A DNA stretch of 64,000 nt from Eubacterium sp. (GTDB lineage: Bacteria > Bacillota > Clostridia > Lachnospirales > Lachnospiraceae): contig JAFZRN010000003.1 in assembly GCA_017619835.1 (NCBI GenBank), positions 38,655 through 102,654 of the forward strand, in the 5' to 3' direction. Positions 34,982 through 44,955 of this stretch are shown here, piece after piece. The translations under genes were made by a program, and so were the position numbers. The notes under the pieces are model-generated. The model made no database searches. It saw nothing but the letters and a program-made list of their open reading frames with translations, and was not told where the DNA came from. The first letter of the stretch is position 1. Each line of letters opens with the position of its first letter.

Positions 34982-35992
34982 ATGCCATATTCTGCAGAGA
35001 TAAAAAAATATAAAGATAAGGATATCATCGAACTGAAGGCGGGCAATTATGTTGCTAACATTGCCCCTTTCTTAGGAAGCAATATCCTTAATATGAAGGA
35101 TACCGAAAATGACATCAATTTCTTCAGGTTTGATGAAACCCTTACTATAGAAGAGCTGAAGGCAAGCCCGGAGGTTTACGGTTTCCCTACTCTTCTCTAT
35201 GCCAACAGATTAAGAGACGGGATCCTCAAGACAAGTGACGGCAAATATGTATTTCCCATCACCTGCAAGGAAGAAAACACTTCCCTTCACGGATTCCTTC
35301 ATAAGAGGGAGCATTCGATCGTAGATGTAAGGGTTGCAGGCGACAATGCCATAGCAAGGACCCAGTATGTTTATGATGCAAAGGATCCTTTTTATGAGAC
35401 ATTTCCGGTAAGCTTCAAGGCGGACTATGAGTTCAAGCTGAGCGAGGACGGAATGCATTACAGTGTGACTATTACGAACACGTCTGATAAGATGCTGCCC
35501 TACGGAATCTGTAATCACACAGCCTTCAACGGTCCCTTTACTTCCACGGGTAAGCCGCTGGATACCCGCATATTTGTGACGATCGGTGACAAATGGCCTT
35601 TAAATCAGCGTAATCTACCGACCTGCGATTTTGTCACACTGGATAATCACGACAGACAATATCTGACAGGTTCCATGATCCCGGTTAAGCATATAATCAA
35701 TAATGATGTATATAACTGCGAGACCTATGATGTTGACGGACTTCCTTTCAGGGGCGCCATCATTTCCGATATTGCGACCGGAAAAGAGATACGCTACGAG
35801 GTGGATGATAACTTTAAGTTCTGGGTAATCTGGAACGACGGCGGAGAAAAGGGCTACTTCTGCCCGGAGCCTTCGACCTGGATGATCGACGCGCCTAATC
35901 TTCCACTCCCGGGTGAGGAATCCGGATACGAGGAACTTGCTCCGGGACATAGCAAGACCGTGTGTGAACACATTTACGGTAAAGCAAAATAA
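34982..35992 (+). CDS. Aldose 1-epimerase-like protein
   Basis: A 336-residue galactose-mutarotase-fold protein that would interconvert alpha and beta anomers of a sugar. Visible family features are the N-terminal strand GNYVANIAPFLGSNIL, a substrate-arginine region (ANRLRDGIL), the first catalytic-histidine region SLHGFLHKR and ICNHTAFN, and a C-terminal glutamate region (CPEPSTWM). The open frame extends to 34889 inside the HIT gene, but GGAGG at 34970-34974 with 7-base spacing places the start at ATG 34982. It sits between a HIT gene and cellobiose phosphorylase. Mutarotation of cellobiose or glucose is a plausible but unproven role. Confidence 0.85.
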   Translation: MPYSAEIKKYKDKDIIELKAGNYVANIAPFLGSNILNMKDTENDINFFRFDETLTIEELKASPEVYGFPTLLYANRLRDGILKTSDGKYVFPITCKEENTSLHGFLHKREHSIVDVRVAGDNAIARTQYVYDAKDPFYETFPVSFKADYEFKLSEDGMHYSVTITNTSDKMLPYGICNHTAFNGPFTSTGKPLDTRIFVTIGDKWPLNQRNLPTCDFVTLDNHDRQYLTGSMIPVKHIINNDVYNCETYDVDGLPFRGAIISDIATGKEIRYEVDDNFKFWVIWNDGGEKGYFCPEPSTWMIDAPNLPLPGEESGYEELAPGHSKTVCEHIYGKAK

Positions 35993-36032
35993 TCAGTATT
36001 GATTCGTAAACACAATATTCAGGGATAATATG

Positions 36033-36057
36033 CCCGGGCCGTATGGTCCGGGTTTTT
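36033..36057 (+). terminator. Rho-independent terminator after the epimerase gene
   Basis: CCCGGGCC pairs with GGTCCGGG (one G-T wobble) around GTAT, followed by T5. It separates the epimerase gene from cellobiose phosphorylase. Confidence 0.85.
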
Positions 36058-36123
36058 CCTTTCCATACCCCAAAAAACCGCCCAGATAGGCAGATTTTCA
36101 ATACTAATGTCAAGTGTTTATTG

Positions 36124-36152
36124 TTGTTTATTATTCTGAATTATAGTATAAT
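36124..36152 (+). promoter_or_regulatory. Putative cellobiose phosphorylase promoter
   Basis: A perfect -10 TATAAT (36147-36152) lies 17 bases after a weak -35 TTGTTT (36124-36129). The leader to ATG 36227 would be about 68 bases. Confidence 0.5.
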
Positions 36153-36226
36153 TTTTCCAAATCGCTTTGCATTAAAAATGCAGTCTAACTATATGAAATA
36201 CGTAAGAAAGGGCAGGGTACTAATTT

Positions 36227-38677
36227 ATGAAATTCGGTTACTTTGATGATGAGAAACGCGAGTATGTCATCACATCCCCCAGAACCCCTTATCCATGGAT
36301 CAACTACCTTGGAACAGAGGGTTTCTTTTCACTTATCTCCAATACAGCAGGTGGATATCATTTCTACAAGGACGCTCGTCTGAGAAGAATCACACGTTAT
36401 CGTTATAACAATATCCCTGTTGATATGGGAGGTCGTTACTTCTATATAAATGACGATGATACCGTATGGAATCCCGGCTGGTCACCCGTTAAGACCGAAC
36501 TTGACTTCTATCAGTGCCGTCACGGTATGGGCTATACGATCATCACCGGTAAGAAGAAAGAGCTGAAGGCAGAGGTTACCTTCTTCGTTCCTCAGGGCGA
36601 GAATGCCGAGATTCAGAAGGTTGTTCTCAAGAATGAAGGTACATCACCGAAAAGCTTCACACTCTTCTCATTCCTCGAGTGGTGTCTGTGGAATGCCGAA
36701 GATGATTCCACAAACTTCCAGAGAAACTTCAACACAGGTGAAGTTGAGGTTGAAGGCTCTACCCTCTTCCATAAGACAGAATATAAAGAGCGTCGTGATC
36801 ATTTCGCATTCTATACAGTTAATGCCGATATCGACGGCTATGACTGCGATAAAGAAAGCTTCATGGGTCTTTACAACGGTTTTGATAAGCCCGATGTTGT
36901 ATTCGCAAATGAGTCCAAGAACAGCAAGGCTGACGGCTGGTCACCTATCGCTTCACATTCGCTCAAAATCTCCCTTGCTCCGGGCGAGGAAAGAACTTAT
37001 GTATTCATGCTCGGCTATGTTGAGAATGGTACAGATAAATGGAATGCTGACGGCAGCATGAATAAGTCAAAGGCTTATGAGATGATTGCCAAGTTTGATA
37101 CAGCTGAGAAGGTTGATGCCGCATTTGCAAAGAACGTAGCTATGTGGGACGAGCTTCTCTCCAAGTACACGGTTAAGACTCCGGACGCAAAGGTTGACCG
37201 CATGGTCAATATCTGGAATCAGTATCAGTGTATGGTGACATTTAACATGTCAAGATCCGCTTCATACTTTGAGTCAGGTATCGGACGTGGAATGGGCTTC
37301 AGAGATTCTAACCAGGATCTTCTCGGATTTGTTCATCAGATCCCTGACAGAGCCCGCGAGAGAATCCTTGATCTTGCCGCAACCCAGTTCGAGGACGGCG
37401 GATGCTTCCATCAGTATCAGCCTCTTACCAAGAAGGGAAATGATACACTTGGCGGAAACTTCTCGGATGACCCTATGTGGATGATCATGTCTACAGCAGC
37501 TTACATCAAGGAGACCGGTGATTATTCGATCCTCGATGAGATGGTTCCTTATCGTAACGATGAGTCACTAGCTCAGCCGATGATGCACCACCTGAAGCAG
37601 TCCTTCTATAAGGTCGCCAAGGAAACAGGTCCTCACGGACTTCCTCTTTCAATGAGAGCTGACTGGAACGACTGTCTGAACCTTTCATGCTGGTCAGATA
37701 CACCGGGTGAGAGTTTCCAGACCTATACATCACCTAAGTATGGTGACAAGGGCTTCTCAGATGTAGCAGAATCAATCTTCGTTGCCACACTCTTCACCTA
37801 TGCAGGTCCCGATTATGTTGCGCTTTGCAAGTATAAGGGCGATGAGGCTGAAGCCGCAGCTGCACAGGCTGAGATTGATAAGATGAAGGAAACCATCAAG
37901 AAGTTCGGATGGGACGGCGAATGGTTCATCAGAGCATATGATGATCTCGGACGTAAGGTTGGTTCCAAAGAATGTGAAGAAGGTAAGATCTTCATCGAGC
38001 CTCAGGGCTTCGGTATCATGTCAGATATCGGAAAGGAAGAAGGCTGGGCTGAGAAGGTTATCGACGCAGTTGAAGAAAGACTCGGATGCAAGTACGGTCT
38101 CGTACTTAACAATCCTGCTTTCACAAAATATTATATTGAATATGGTGAGATCTCAACATATCCTGCAGGATATAAGGAGAATGCCGGAGTATTCTGCCAC
38201 AACAATGCATGGATGATCTGCGCTGCTGCTTATGCAGGACAGGGAGACAAGGCATTTGACTGGTATTCACGTATCGCTCCCGCTTTCCTTGAGGATATAT
38301 CTGATCTTCACAGAACAGAGCCTTATGTATATGCACAGATGGTTGCAGGTAAGGATGCAGGACGCCAGGGTGAGGCTAAGAACTCATGGCTCACAGGTAC
38401 AGCTGCATGGAACTTCGTAGCTATCAGCCAGTACATCCTCGGTATCACTCCTGACTGGAACGGCCTTAAGGTTGATCCTTCAATCCCTTCAGGCTGGGAT
38501 GGTTTCAATGCAACACGTCAGTTCCGTGGAGATACATATGAGATCGAGGTTAAGAACCCTGATCATGTATGTAAGGGCGTTAAGAGTCTTACGATTGATG
38601 GCAAGGCAGTAGACGGATGTGTAATTCCGTTCGTAGGCGATGGAGCTGCTCATAAAGTAGAAATAGTATTAGGCTAA
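36227..38677 (+). CDS. cbpA: Cellobiose phosphorylase (GH94)
   Basis: An 816-residue cytoplasmic enzyme splitting cellobiose with phosphate into glucose-1-phosphate and glucose, an energy-saving route in cellulose- and glucan-fed anaerobes. The N-terminal beta-sandwich opens [15 protein letters not shown], and a helical barrel follows. The catalytic Asp region [10 protein letters not shown] lies at 477-486 (D479 and D482), and [18 protein letters not shown] near 645-665 is the phosphate and sugar-site region. There is no signal peptide. The length and strong similarity favour cellobiose over cellodextrin phosphorylase, which is longer. An AGGG site precedes ATG 36227. It has its own promoter. 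Confidence 0.93.
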   Translation: MKFGYFDDEKREYVITSPRTPYPWINYLGTEGFFSLISNTAGGYHFYKDARLRRITRYRYNNIPVDMGGRYFYINDDDTVWNPGWSPVKTELDFYQCRHGMGYTIITGKKKELKAEVTFFVPQGENAEIQKVVLKNEGTSPKSFTLFSFLEWCLWNAEDDSTNFQRNFNTGEVEVEGSTLFHKTEYKERRDHFAFYTVNADIDGYDCDKESFMGLYNGFDKPDVVFANESKNSKADGWSPIASHSLKISLAPGEERTYVFMLGYVENGTDKWNADGSMNKSKAYEMIAKFDTAEKVDAAFAKNVAMWDELLSKYTVKTPDAKVDRMVNIWNQYQCMVTFNMSRSASYFESGIGRGMGFRDSNQDLLGFVHQIPDRARERILDLAATQFEDGGCFHQYQPLTKKGNDTLGGNFSDDPMWMIMSTAAYIKETGDYSILDEMVPYRNDESLAQPMMHHLKQSFYKVAKETGPHGLPLSMRADWNDCLNLSCWSDTPGESFQTYTSPKYGDKGFSDVAESIFVATLFTYAGPDYVALCKYKGDEAEAAAAQAEIDKMKETIKKFGWDGEWFIRAYDDLGRKVGSKECEEGKIFIEPQGFGIMSDIGKEEGWAEKVIDAVEERLGCKYGLVLNNPAFTKYYIEYGEISTYPAGYKENAGVFCHNNAWMICAAAYAGQGDKAFDWYSRIAPAFLEDISDLHRTEPYVYAQMVAGKDAGRQGEAKNSWLTGTAAWNFVAISQYILGITPDWNGLKVDPSIPSGWDGFNATRQFRGDTYEIEVKNPDHVCKGVKSLTIDGKAVDGCVIPFVGDGAAHKVEIVLG

Positions 38678-38686
38678 AAAATCATA

Positions 38687-38715
38687 TTGACATAGATAAT
38701 ACTCTATTGTATCTT
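38687..38715 (+). promoter_or_regulatory. Putative promoter of the acyl carrier protein gene
   Basis: Consensus -35 TTGACA (38687-38692), 17-base spacer, -10 TATCTT (38710-38715). It begins just 10 bases after the cbpA stop. Confidence 0.65.
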
Positions 38716-38750
38716 ATGGTTTATGAAATACTTATGAGGAGAGAAACGCT

Positions 38751-38987
38751 ATGATATTTGATAAACTTGTAGAAATCATGATGGACCATCTGTCAATTCA
38801 GCCGCAGGACATTACAATGGATACATCCTTTAAAGATGATCTTGCGATCGACTCACTTGATCTTTATGATCTTGTAATGGCTCTTGAAGAAGAGTTCAAT
38901 ATCGAGATGCCTCAGGAGAAGGCTGCCGAGATCGAGACAGTGGAAGATCTTATTAAGATTCTTAAAGAGTTAGGCGTAGAAGAATAA
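38751..38987 (+). CDS. acpP: Acyl carrier protein
   Basis: A 78-residue acidic four-helix protein. The phosphopantetheine attachment site is Ser35 in AIDSLDLYDL. GGAGAG precedes ATG 38751. It has its own promoter and terminator and no fatty-acid synthesis gene next to it, so whether it serves fatty-acid synthesis or a special acyl transfer is open. The neighbouring - strand locus has acyltransferases, but none obviously ACP-dependent. Confidence 0.93.
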   Translation: MIFDKLVEIMMDHLSIQPQDITMDTSFKDDLAIDSLDLYDLVMALEEEFNIEMPQEKAAEIETVEDLIKILKELGVEE

Positions 38988-38995
38988 GAAAAAAG

Positions 38996-39020
38996 CGGGG
39001 ACGCTGTCCCCGTTTTTTTT
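38996..39020. terminator. Terminator between acpP and the polysaccharide locus
   Basis: CGGGGAC and GTCCCCG form a perfect 7-bp stem with loop GCT, followed by T8 on the + strand. An A run on the left lets it also act on the - strand, where it lies 30 bases after the stop of the YidC-phosphatase gene. Confidence 0.9.
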
Positions 39021-39050
39021 ATGCAACTGATCCCCCGTCCCCGAGTTTCA

Positions 39051-41834
39051 TTAATAATATCCCAGGCACTCCCAGTTGTCTTTTTTGAAGATGTTGTCAT
39101 GGACACTGAACCAGTAATCCGGGAGGAAGGCATTTCCATTATTTTTGCTGACATGCCACTCTCTCGACCAGATGAGTTCAACCGGTCCTTTTTCTTTATA
39201 TGAACTGTCTATCTTTTTTCCCGTAAATGGGTTCACGGGATTCTCAACTGTCTTATCAAATGCTATCGTCGGAACGTCGGCATTTGTCATGAAGGTATCA
39301 TCTGTCGTAAAGCCCTTCGCATCAAAATCCTTAACGAGAAGTGCACAATTATATTCGATAAGATCGAACTTCTTCTTTTTCTTCTTTCCCTTAACTTCAA
39401 CCTTCGTCTTCATTTTCAGATTCTTGTTTATTCCAAGCTTCCAGGCATGATCGGAAACGATGATTATCTTCGTGTTGTCGTAAACACCCTGCTCCTTAAG
39501 GTAGTCAAGCCATTTGCCAAGCTCGAGCATTGCGCACATGTTGACCTCGTAATGGATCACATTATTCATCTTGGTCACTTTAAGCTTCCTGCCATCTTCG
39601 GAATATCTGACCTTATGAGCCTCGTCATACTCGGTATTATCAACCTCATACTGAGGTTTATATTCCGGCTCCTGGACCAGCATCGGACCGTGAGTCATGT
39701 CATTACTCATCATGATAAAGTTATTCTGCTCCTCCTCATCCACCTCTGTGATGGTATGCAGGTTATCAAGCACGTTGTAGGAGCTCATAAATGTGCCGTC
39801 ATAGCCCTTTGATTTCGATATGCCGTATCTTGTCTGCCCTGCCATCTCAAGGGTCGCATGCTCGGTGGTTGAGCAGTAATTACCCAGATCATAAAGCGTG
39901 GGCTGGATCAGGACAGGCATGATCTTAAATATACTGTGGCAGAAAAAGTTACGGCTGAGAAGATCATCTATCTCATCCTTATTCATGTCGCTGTAATTGA
40001 TCTTGCCCATGGTTATATAGGTCTTAATGTTCGGATAGTCATCATATATGCTGAGATCCGGGATCCAATTGTAGCCCGCATAGGTCGGGTCGCACACGGT
40101 TACGTCATAGCCCGCATTATCAAAGGTAACTGGCATGACCTTAAGAGCCTCGTTATGCTTATCCACCAGCTTCATATCCGTTCTCGCATTCATTTCCTTC
40201 GGGGTATATTCATAGCCGCCGTAAAGGCCCGGAGCGCCGTAATTAGTCTTCCTTCCGAAGCTTACGGTATTCGGATAGTAGGTAAAGCCGTCGAAGCTTT
40301 CCTTAAGCTCCGGCTTCTCGTTAATGAGGAACGGGATATAATAGCCTACCATTCGATCCATCATGATAACGACGACATTTTTCCCTGTCTTGCTGAGGCG
40401 GATGGTCGGAACCGCTTCCGAACGTTTTCCCAGCTCGACCACGGTCTTATATTCTTTTGTAATGGTAAATGAGTTCTTTACGCTTATGATACTGATCGCA
40501 ATGATGCCCGCGATGAGGGCCGACAGAACAATCTTCTTGTTAAACTTATAGAGCACCGTACCGATAATGATAACAAGCAGGATCACGGCGATATTTATGA
40601 TATATTCTTTCCTTGTGTAGAGCGAAGGATCTTCATAGCGAAGGAAGGGTGTCAGGGTTCCGAGGTCGGTCTTGAAGGCCATGTAATTAAGTACGGATAT
40701 CATGGCTACGCACCACGTAGCCAGCGCAAATACCGTCTTACCCTTCTCATCGGCCAGATAATAGAAGATTCCGAGCCACACGACAAAATACCCCACCGAC
40801 AGCATAAGGCTGTATATGACGTAAATAAGCGGCGTATGGGACATGGATACATCCACGAATTCCGCAGTGGATGAGGAAATGATATTGGTCGGGATGAAAA
40901 ATCCCAAAAGGATGCTCATGAAAACTCCTGACAGGATAAATATCTTCTTAAAGCTGTCCGGCTCGTCCTTTTTACCGCTGAGGCTGAACCTGATACGTTC
41001 CGAAGGCTTCAGGACCGTAACAATAAGTGGGATGAAAAGCATGAAGCCGAAGATAACAAGGAAAAGGTTCATCCTCGGAGAAGCATCTTCCAGAGTGTTG
41101 ACATAGATAAGAACCCCCAGGCCGGCTAAAGTGAAAATCACGGATAGTACCAGTCTCGGATTCTTAAGTTTATAGAAGACATTTTTCAAAAGTGAAAAGA
41201 TGTTGTTAAGAGTCCAGTAGAATGCAAGGCCCGAAGGCGACTTATACAGAAATACAAGGAAAATGAGTGCCATACCGTACATCTGTATCTTGTTTTTTGC
41301 GGACATTTTTTCGGAATAGATCATGGCCGAAGCGATGTTGATCACCGTCATCAGTATCGGAAGGATATTGATATGAAGGCCGCCTATCATAAGCAGGCCG
41401 TCTGGCTGGGCAAGGTCCTTTATCGGGCCGAGCGAAACTCCGCTCAGCATTCCGAGATGCGAAAGGAAATGATATGCCGCGATGAAAAACGGTATCTCAA
41501 GAAGAAGGGACAGGGAGCCCCTTAATGCATAGCTTGGCTTATAATCATTCTGGCGGTAATAGGTCTGCAGCATCATGAAGCGTTCGTCGCCCTTGAAGCT
41601 TTTCTTGATATGCTTCACCCATGCGCCGAGCCTTTCCTCGGTCTCGCGCTCTTCGGCCTGCATCTCGTCCGCACGCTTATATAACGGCAGCACAAGAAAA
41701 TTCATCGCAAGGCTTAGGGCTACGATCGCAAGTCCCGGATTATTCAGCACTTTATTTGCATTATAAAAGATCACTTCAAAAAGAAGCTCCAGCGGTCTTA
41801 TTAACAATGCGTAGATGTAGGTTGAAAATGTCAT
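39051..41834 (-). CDS. YidC/Oxa1-like insertase domain fused to an alkaline-phosphatase-superfamily domain
   Basis: A 927-residue membrane protein. Residues 1-223 look like a YidC/Oxa1/Alb3 insertase: LIRPLELLFEVIF, a conserved hairpin with MQAEERETEERL, and the late segment YKSPSGLAFYWTLNNIFSLLKN. About 225-450 is further membrane segments. About 480-870 is an extracytoplasmic phosphatase/sulfatase-type domain: VVVIMMDRMVG, KTNYGAPGLYGG with a likely Thr nucleophile, and the metal site IIIVSDHAWKLG. The domain order suggests transfer or hydrolysis of a phosphate group on a surface polymer. It is the last gene of the polysaccharide locus. It is not a housekeeping YidC. No strong ribosome binding site is seen before ATG 41834. 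Confidence 0.72.
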   Translation of the reverse strand: MTFSTYIYALLIRPLELLFEVIFYNANKVLNNPGLAIVALSLAMNFLVLPLYKRADEMQAEERETEERLGAWVKHIKKSFKGDERFMMLQTYYRQNDYKPSYALRGSLSLLLEIPFFIAAYHFLSHLGMLSGVSLGPIKDLAQPDGLLMIGGLHINILPILMTVINIASAMIYSEKMSAKNKIQMYGMALIFLVFLYKSPSGLAFYWTLNNIFSLLKNVFYKLKNPRLVLSVIFTLAGLGVLIYVNTLEDASPRMNLFLVIFGFMLFIPLIVTVLKPSERIRFSLSGKKDEPDSFKKIFILSGVFMSILLGFFIPTNIISSSTAEFVDVSMSHTPLIYVIYSLMLSVGYFVVWLGIFYYLADEKGKTVFALATWCVAMISVLNYMAFKTDLGTLTPFLRYEDPSLYTRKEYIINIAVILLVIIIGTVLYKFNKKIVLSALIAGIIAISIISVKNSFTITKEYKTVVELGKRSEAVPTIRLSKTGKNVVVIMMDRMVGYYIPFLINEKPELKESFDGFTYYPNTVSFGRKTNYGAPGLYGGYEYTPKEMNARTDMKLVDKHNEALKVMPVTFDNAGYDVTVCDPTYAGYNWIPDLSIYDDYPNIKTYITMGKINYSDMNKDEIDDLLSRNFFCHSIFKIMPVLIQPTLYDLGNYCSTTEHATLEMAGQTRYGISKSKGYDGTFMSSYNVLDNLHTITEVDEEEQNNFIMMSNDMTHGPMLVQEPEYKPQYEVDNTEYDEAHKVRYSEDGRKLKVTKMNNVIHYEVNMCAMLELGKWLDYLKEQGVYDNTKIIIVSDHAWKLGINKNLKMKTKVEVKGKKKKKKFDLIEYNCALLVKDFDAKGFTTDDTFMTNADVPTIAFDKTVENPVNPFTGKKIDSSYKEKGPVELIWSREWHVSKNNGNAFLPDYWFSVHDNIFKKDNWECLGYY

Positions 41835-41853
41835 GTCAATATACCAGCCTGTA

Positions 41854-43797
41854 TCAGTTTATTTGGTAAACCTTGTAATCCCCTTCACTGTCTACTTTTG
41901 TATAGTGTTCGGGAGATAACTCATTTGTCGTAAATATATATCTAACACCCAGCGTCATCAGATCATCATACGAAAGCTCCACCAGGAAGCTGTCCGGAGC
42001 GATGAGTTTGAACCGGGCTTTGTTTATTTCATCATTTATATTAATCTTAATATGTGCGTAGCGGTTATAGATATCCTTGTACTCTCCTGCCGGATCAAGC
42101 TTTTTCCACCTGTCAAGATCAGGGTAAACGTTGGTGCTGTTAACGGTCCTGATGCCCTTATAAAGAAGCGAATCCGTAACCGGGTATTCTGCACCCTCTA
42201 CGATCCAGAGAGCCTCTCTGTCCGCCTCAGACACCTTCTCAGCCATATTCAGTTCGGGGATATCCGTTACGGCCTTTACTCCGATCCTTATCGGATTAAC
42301 GAAGCTTCCCGAGGCGATCATTATGGCAGCAAGGATAATTCCCCACACAACCTTCAGTCTATCTGAATCATTTATGATAAATCCATATATTATAAATCCG
42401 AGTACTACTGCCGTCACAGCCAGCATCTTAATACTGTAATAGCCGGGATTTATACTTCTCGATACAAGCATAGCCGTACTTATTATAGCGAGTGTAAGCA
42501 GAATTGCAAGTATCGGACTCCTTTTTTCTAAGGTCTCTTCCTTCGAAGCTTTCAGGCTGATCGTCCTGAAGAGCATTATCAGATTTACAAATGTAAAAAC
42601 TACCAATGCCCTGTTTGCCGTGGAATATCCCATCTTTGTCAAATCGGTAAGCTCCGGCGAAAATCCTACAGCAATATATATAAAGAAAAACGTACTGAGA
42701 ACAAAAAGCAGTGTCCCCAGAAAATCGAGTTTTTTATTTTTGATCGAACGGATAATAAACAGAATATGGGCAAGCGGAAAAAAATCTATAAAGTATGCAG
42801 ACTCGCATACATTGTAAAAAGGAGATGAATCCCTTTTTGCATACCAGAGTTCTGCAGCATAATTAAACATATGTTTGAAAGCGCCTCCGCCTGACTCTAT
42901 ACGTTTTCCGGGATAGGCCGTATTCATAATGGCAGATATCGTATGTGTTGATCTGAAAGAAACAGTATATACTGTGAAACCTATAATAAGAAGGATCAAA
43001 AACAGGATTATAATATCTGTGATGATTGCTTTTCCCGAGGAATTTATAAAGTAAGGTTCCTCTTTCAGCTGCCATACGATCAGATACAGAATAAGATATA
43101 CCATGGGCACCATCCATGCAGGATAAAGAGTCAGCGCGAAAGTTCCTGCCGAAAGCATGATCCCCAGTGCCAGTACAGATTTTTTTAAAAGATATAAAGA
43201 ATCACCGGCTTCAGATTTCAGATATTTACTGAAAAACACTATGGAAAGCTCTGCCGAAATGATCATTTCAACAAAGCCATTTATAGCAAACCACCACTGG
43301 ACAGCCGGAGCAAAAGCAACCATAACTGCGTATAGAAATGAAATCTTTCTTCTGTCATCGGTTATGAGACGTCCGAATTCAAACGAAACCATGAACAGAG
43401 CTATGAAACGGCCGCACCAGAAAAATGCCATTCCCTGACTTATCGGAAGAAAGAGAAATCCAATCTGAAAAGGCCTGAATATCATAAGCCATGACATTAC
43501 AGGCTGGCCGTAGGTGATGAAGGCATCCGTTACATCGCCTCTCATTACGGTGCTGAAATACGGAAATCTCCCCGACGGGTCCAGATACTGTGCAAATGTC
43601 ATTGGAGTAAAGGTTCCGTATTCGTCGCTCCGGATAAGTCTCGACACACCAAAAAGAACGCCTGTATCCTCATGGCCGAAGGTTTTAGCGATGCAGCCGA
43701 GTGAAGAGCCGTTGATACCCACAAAAACACAGGCCGCGAAGAGAATTGCGGCCAAGATGTATCTATATTTAAATGTTTTCTCAAGGATATTTTTCAA
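41854..43797 (-). CDS. Polytopic membrane protein, GT-C-like, probable polysaccharide role
   Basis: A 647-residue protein with about twelve transmembrane segments. The first outer loop carries RSDEYGTFTPMTFAQ, like the SDEW/DE loop of GT-C-type transferases and of DUF7657-like proteins, which use lipid-linked sugars outside the membrane. The C-terminal about 150 residues are soluble. The frame can be read from TTG 43818, inside glf, but AGGAG at 43804-43808 is spaced 6-9 bases from the TTG at 43797, two bases after the glf stop; I take the latter. The substrate is unknown. Confidence 0.6.
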   Translation of the reverse strand: MKNILEKTFKYRYILAAILFAACVFVGINGSSLGCIAKTFGHEDTGVLFGVSRLIRSDEYGTFTPMTFAQYLDPSGRFPYFSTVMRGDVTDAFITYGQPVMSWLMIFRPFQIGFLFLPISQGMAFFWCGRFIALFMVSFEFGRLITDDRRKISFLYAVMVAFAPAVQWWFAINGFVEMIISAELSIVFFSKYLKSEAGDSLYLLKKSVLALGIMLSAGTFALTLYPAWMVPMVYLILYLIVWQLKEEPYFINSSGKAIITDIIILFLILLIIGFTVYTVSFRSTHTISAIMNTAYPGKRIESGGGAFKHMFNYAAELWYAKRDSSPFYNVCESAYFIDFFPLAHILFIIRSIKNKKLDFLGTLLFVLSTFFFIYIAVGFSPELTDLTKMGYSTANRALVVFTFVNLIMLFRTISLKASKEETLEKRSPILAILLTLAIISTAMLVSRSINPGYYSIKMLAVTAVVLGFIIYGFIINDSDRLKVVWGIILAAIMIASGSFVNPIRIGVKAVTDIPELNMAEKVSEADREALWIVEGAEYPVTDSLLYKGIRTVNSTNVYPDLDRWKKLDPAGEYKDIYNRYAHIKININDEINKARFKLIAPDSFLVELSYDDLMTLGVRYIFTTNELSPEHYTKVDSEGDYKVYQIN

Positions 43798-43799
43798 GT

Positions 43800-44954
43800 T
43801 TATAAACTCCTGTAACAATTAAGAGCAGTTGATATCACCTGGTCCATGTCGTAGTATTTATATTCTCCGAGGCGGCCGCCGAAGATAACCTTCCCGGCAG
43901 CTTCGTTTTGTGCAAGCTTCTGATATTCGAGATAAAGAGCCTGGTTTTTCTCATCATTAACCGGATAGTAGGGTTCATCGCCCACCTTCCACTCCGAGCT
44001 GTATTCCTTTGAGATGATCGTCGTGGGGATGTCATTTCCGGATTCATCCTTACCGAACTCAAACCATTTATGCTCGATGATACGGGTGTAGGGGGTCTCT
44101 CGGTCGGTATAGTTAACGACGGCATTTCCCTGATAATCGGGTGTGGCAAGACTTTCGGTTTCGAAGCGGACGCTGCGATACTGAAGCGCGCCAAGACTGT
44201 AAGCAAAATATGCATCGATGGGGCCGGTGTAGATCACAGTGTCTGCCAGAGCATCCAGCTCGGCCTTGTTCTCAAGATAATCCACGCCAAGCCTTACCTC
44301 GGCGCCCTCAAGAAGCTTCTCAACAAGGCGGGTGTAGCCGCCGATGGGAATGCCCTGATATTTTGCATTGAAATAATTGTTGTCGTAAGTGAAGCGGACG
44401 GGAAGACGCTTGATAATGAAGCTGGGAAGCTCACTGCAGGGGCGGCCCCACTGCTTCTCGGTGTAGCCCTTTATCAGCTTCTCATAGATATCGCGGCCAA
44501 CGAGAGATATCGCCTGCTCCTCAAGGTTGGCGGGTGTAAAATCGTCCGCGCTCACGCCTCGCTTGGCGGCAAACTCCTCTACTGCTTCCTTCCTGTCATT
44601 CTCGATCTTCTGACGCGCCTCGGCCTCCGTGGTAACGCCCCACATCTGCTGAAACGTATTCATGTTGAAGGGAAGATTGTAAAGCTCTCCTTTATAGTTC
44701 GCTATCGGAGAATTGATGTAATCGTTGAAGTCGGCGAAGCGGTTCACATAGCTCCAGACCTCGTCATCGTTGGTATGGAAGATATGGGCGCCGTAGCGGT
44801 GAACGTTGATGCCGTCTATGTTCTCGGTATAAACGTTGCCCGCGATGTGGTCACGCTTCTCAACCACAAGGACTGATCTTCTATTTTCAATTGCCTGCTG
44901 GGCGATGACCGCGCCGAAGAGACCGGCGCCGACCACCAGATAATCATATTTCAT
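43800..44954 (-). CDS. glf: UDP-galactopyranose mutase
   Basis: A 384-residue FAD enzyme converting UDP-galactopyranose to UDP-galactofuranose, the donor for galactofuranose in surface glycans. The N-terminal FAD loop VVGAGLFGAVIAQQA, HRYGAHIFHTND, the active-site region PIGGYTRLVEKLL and the arginine of YTRIIEHK are all present. Length is normal. It strongly implies that the polymer made by this locus contains galactofuranose. The gene abuts the GT-C-like gene downstream and the GT61 gene upstream. Confidence 0.95.
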   Translation of the reverse strand: MKYDYLVVGAGLFGAVIAQQAIENRRSVLVVEKRDHIAGNVYTENIDGINVHRYGAHIFHTNDDEVWSYVNRFADFNDYINSPIANYKGELYNLPFNMNTFQQMWGVTTEAEARQKIENDRKEAVEEFAAKRGVSADDFTPANLEEQAISLVGRDIYEKLIKGYTEKQWGRPCSELPSFIIKRLPVRFTYDNNYFNAKYQGIPIGGYTRLVEKLLEGAEVRLGVDYLENKAELDALADTVIYTGPIDAYFAYSLGALQYRSVRFETESLATPDYQGNAVVNYTDRETPYTRIIEHKWFEFGKDESGNDIPTTIISKEYSSEWKVGDEPYYPVNDEKNQALYLEYQKLAQNEAAGKVIFGGRLGEYKYYDMDQVISTALNCYRSL

Positions 44955-44955
44955 A

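Noticed and set aside
39051-41834. Calling this gene yidC
   Set aside because: The protein is three times the usual length and carries an extracytoplasmic phosphatase-type domain, so the housekeeping name would mislead.
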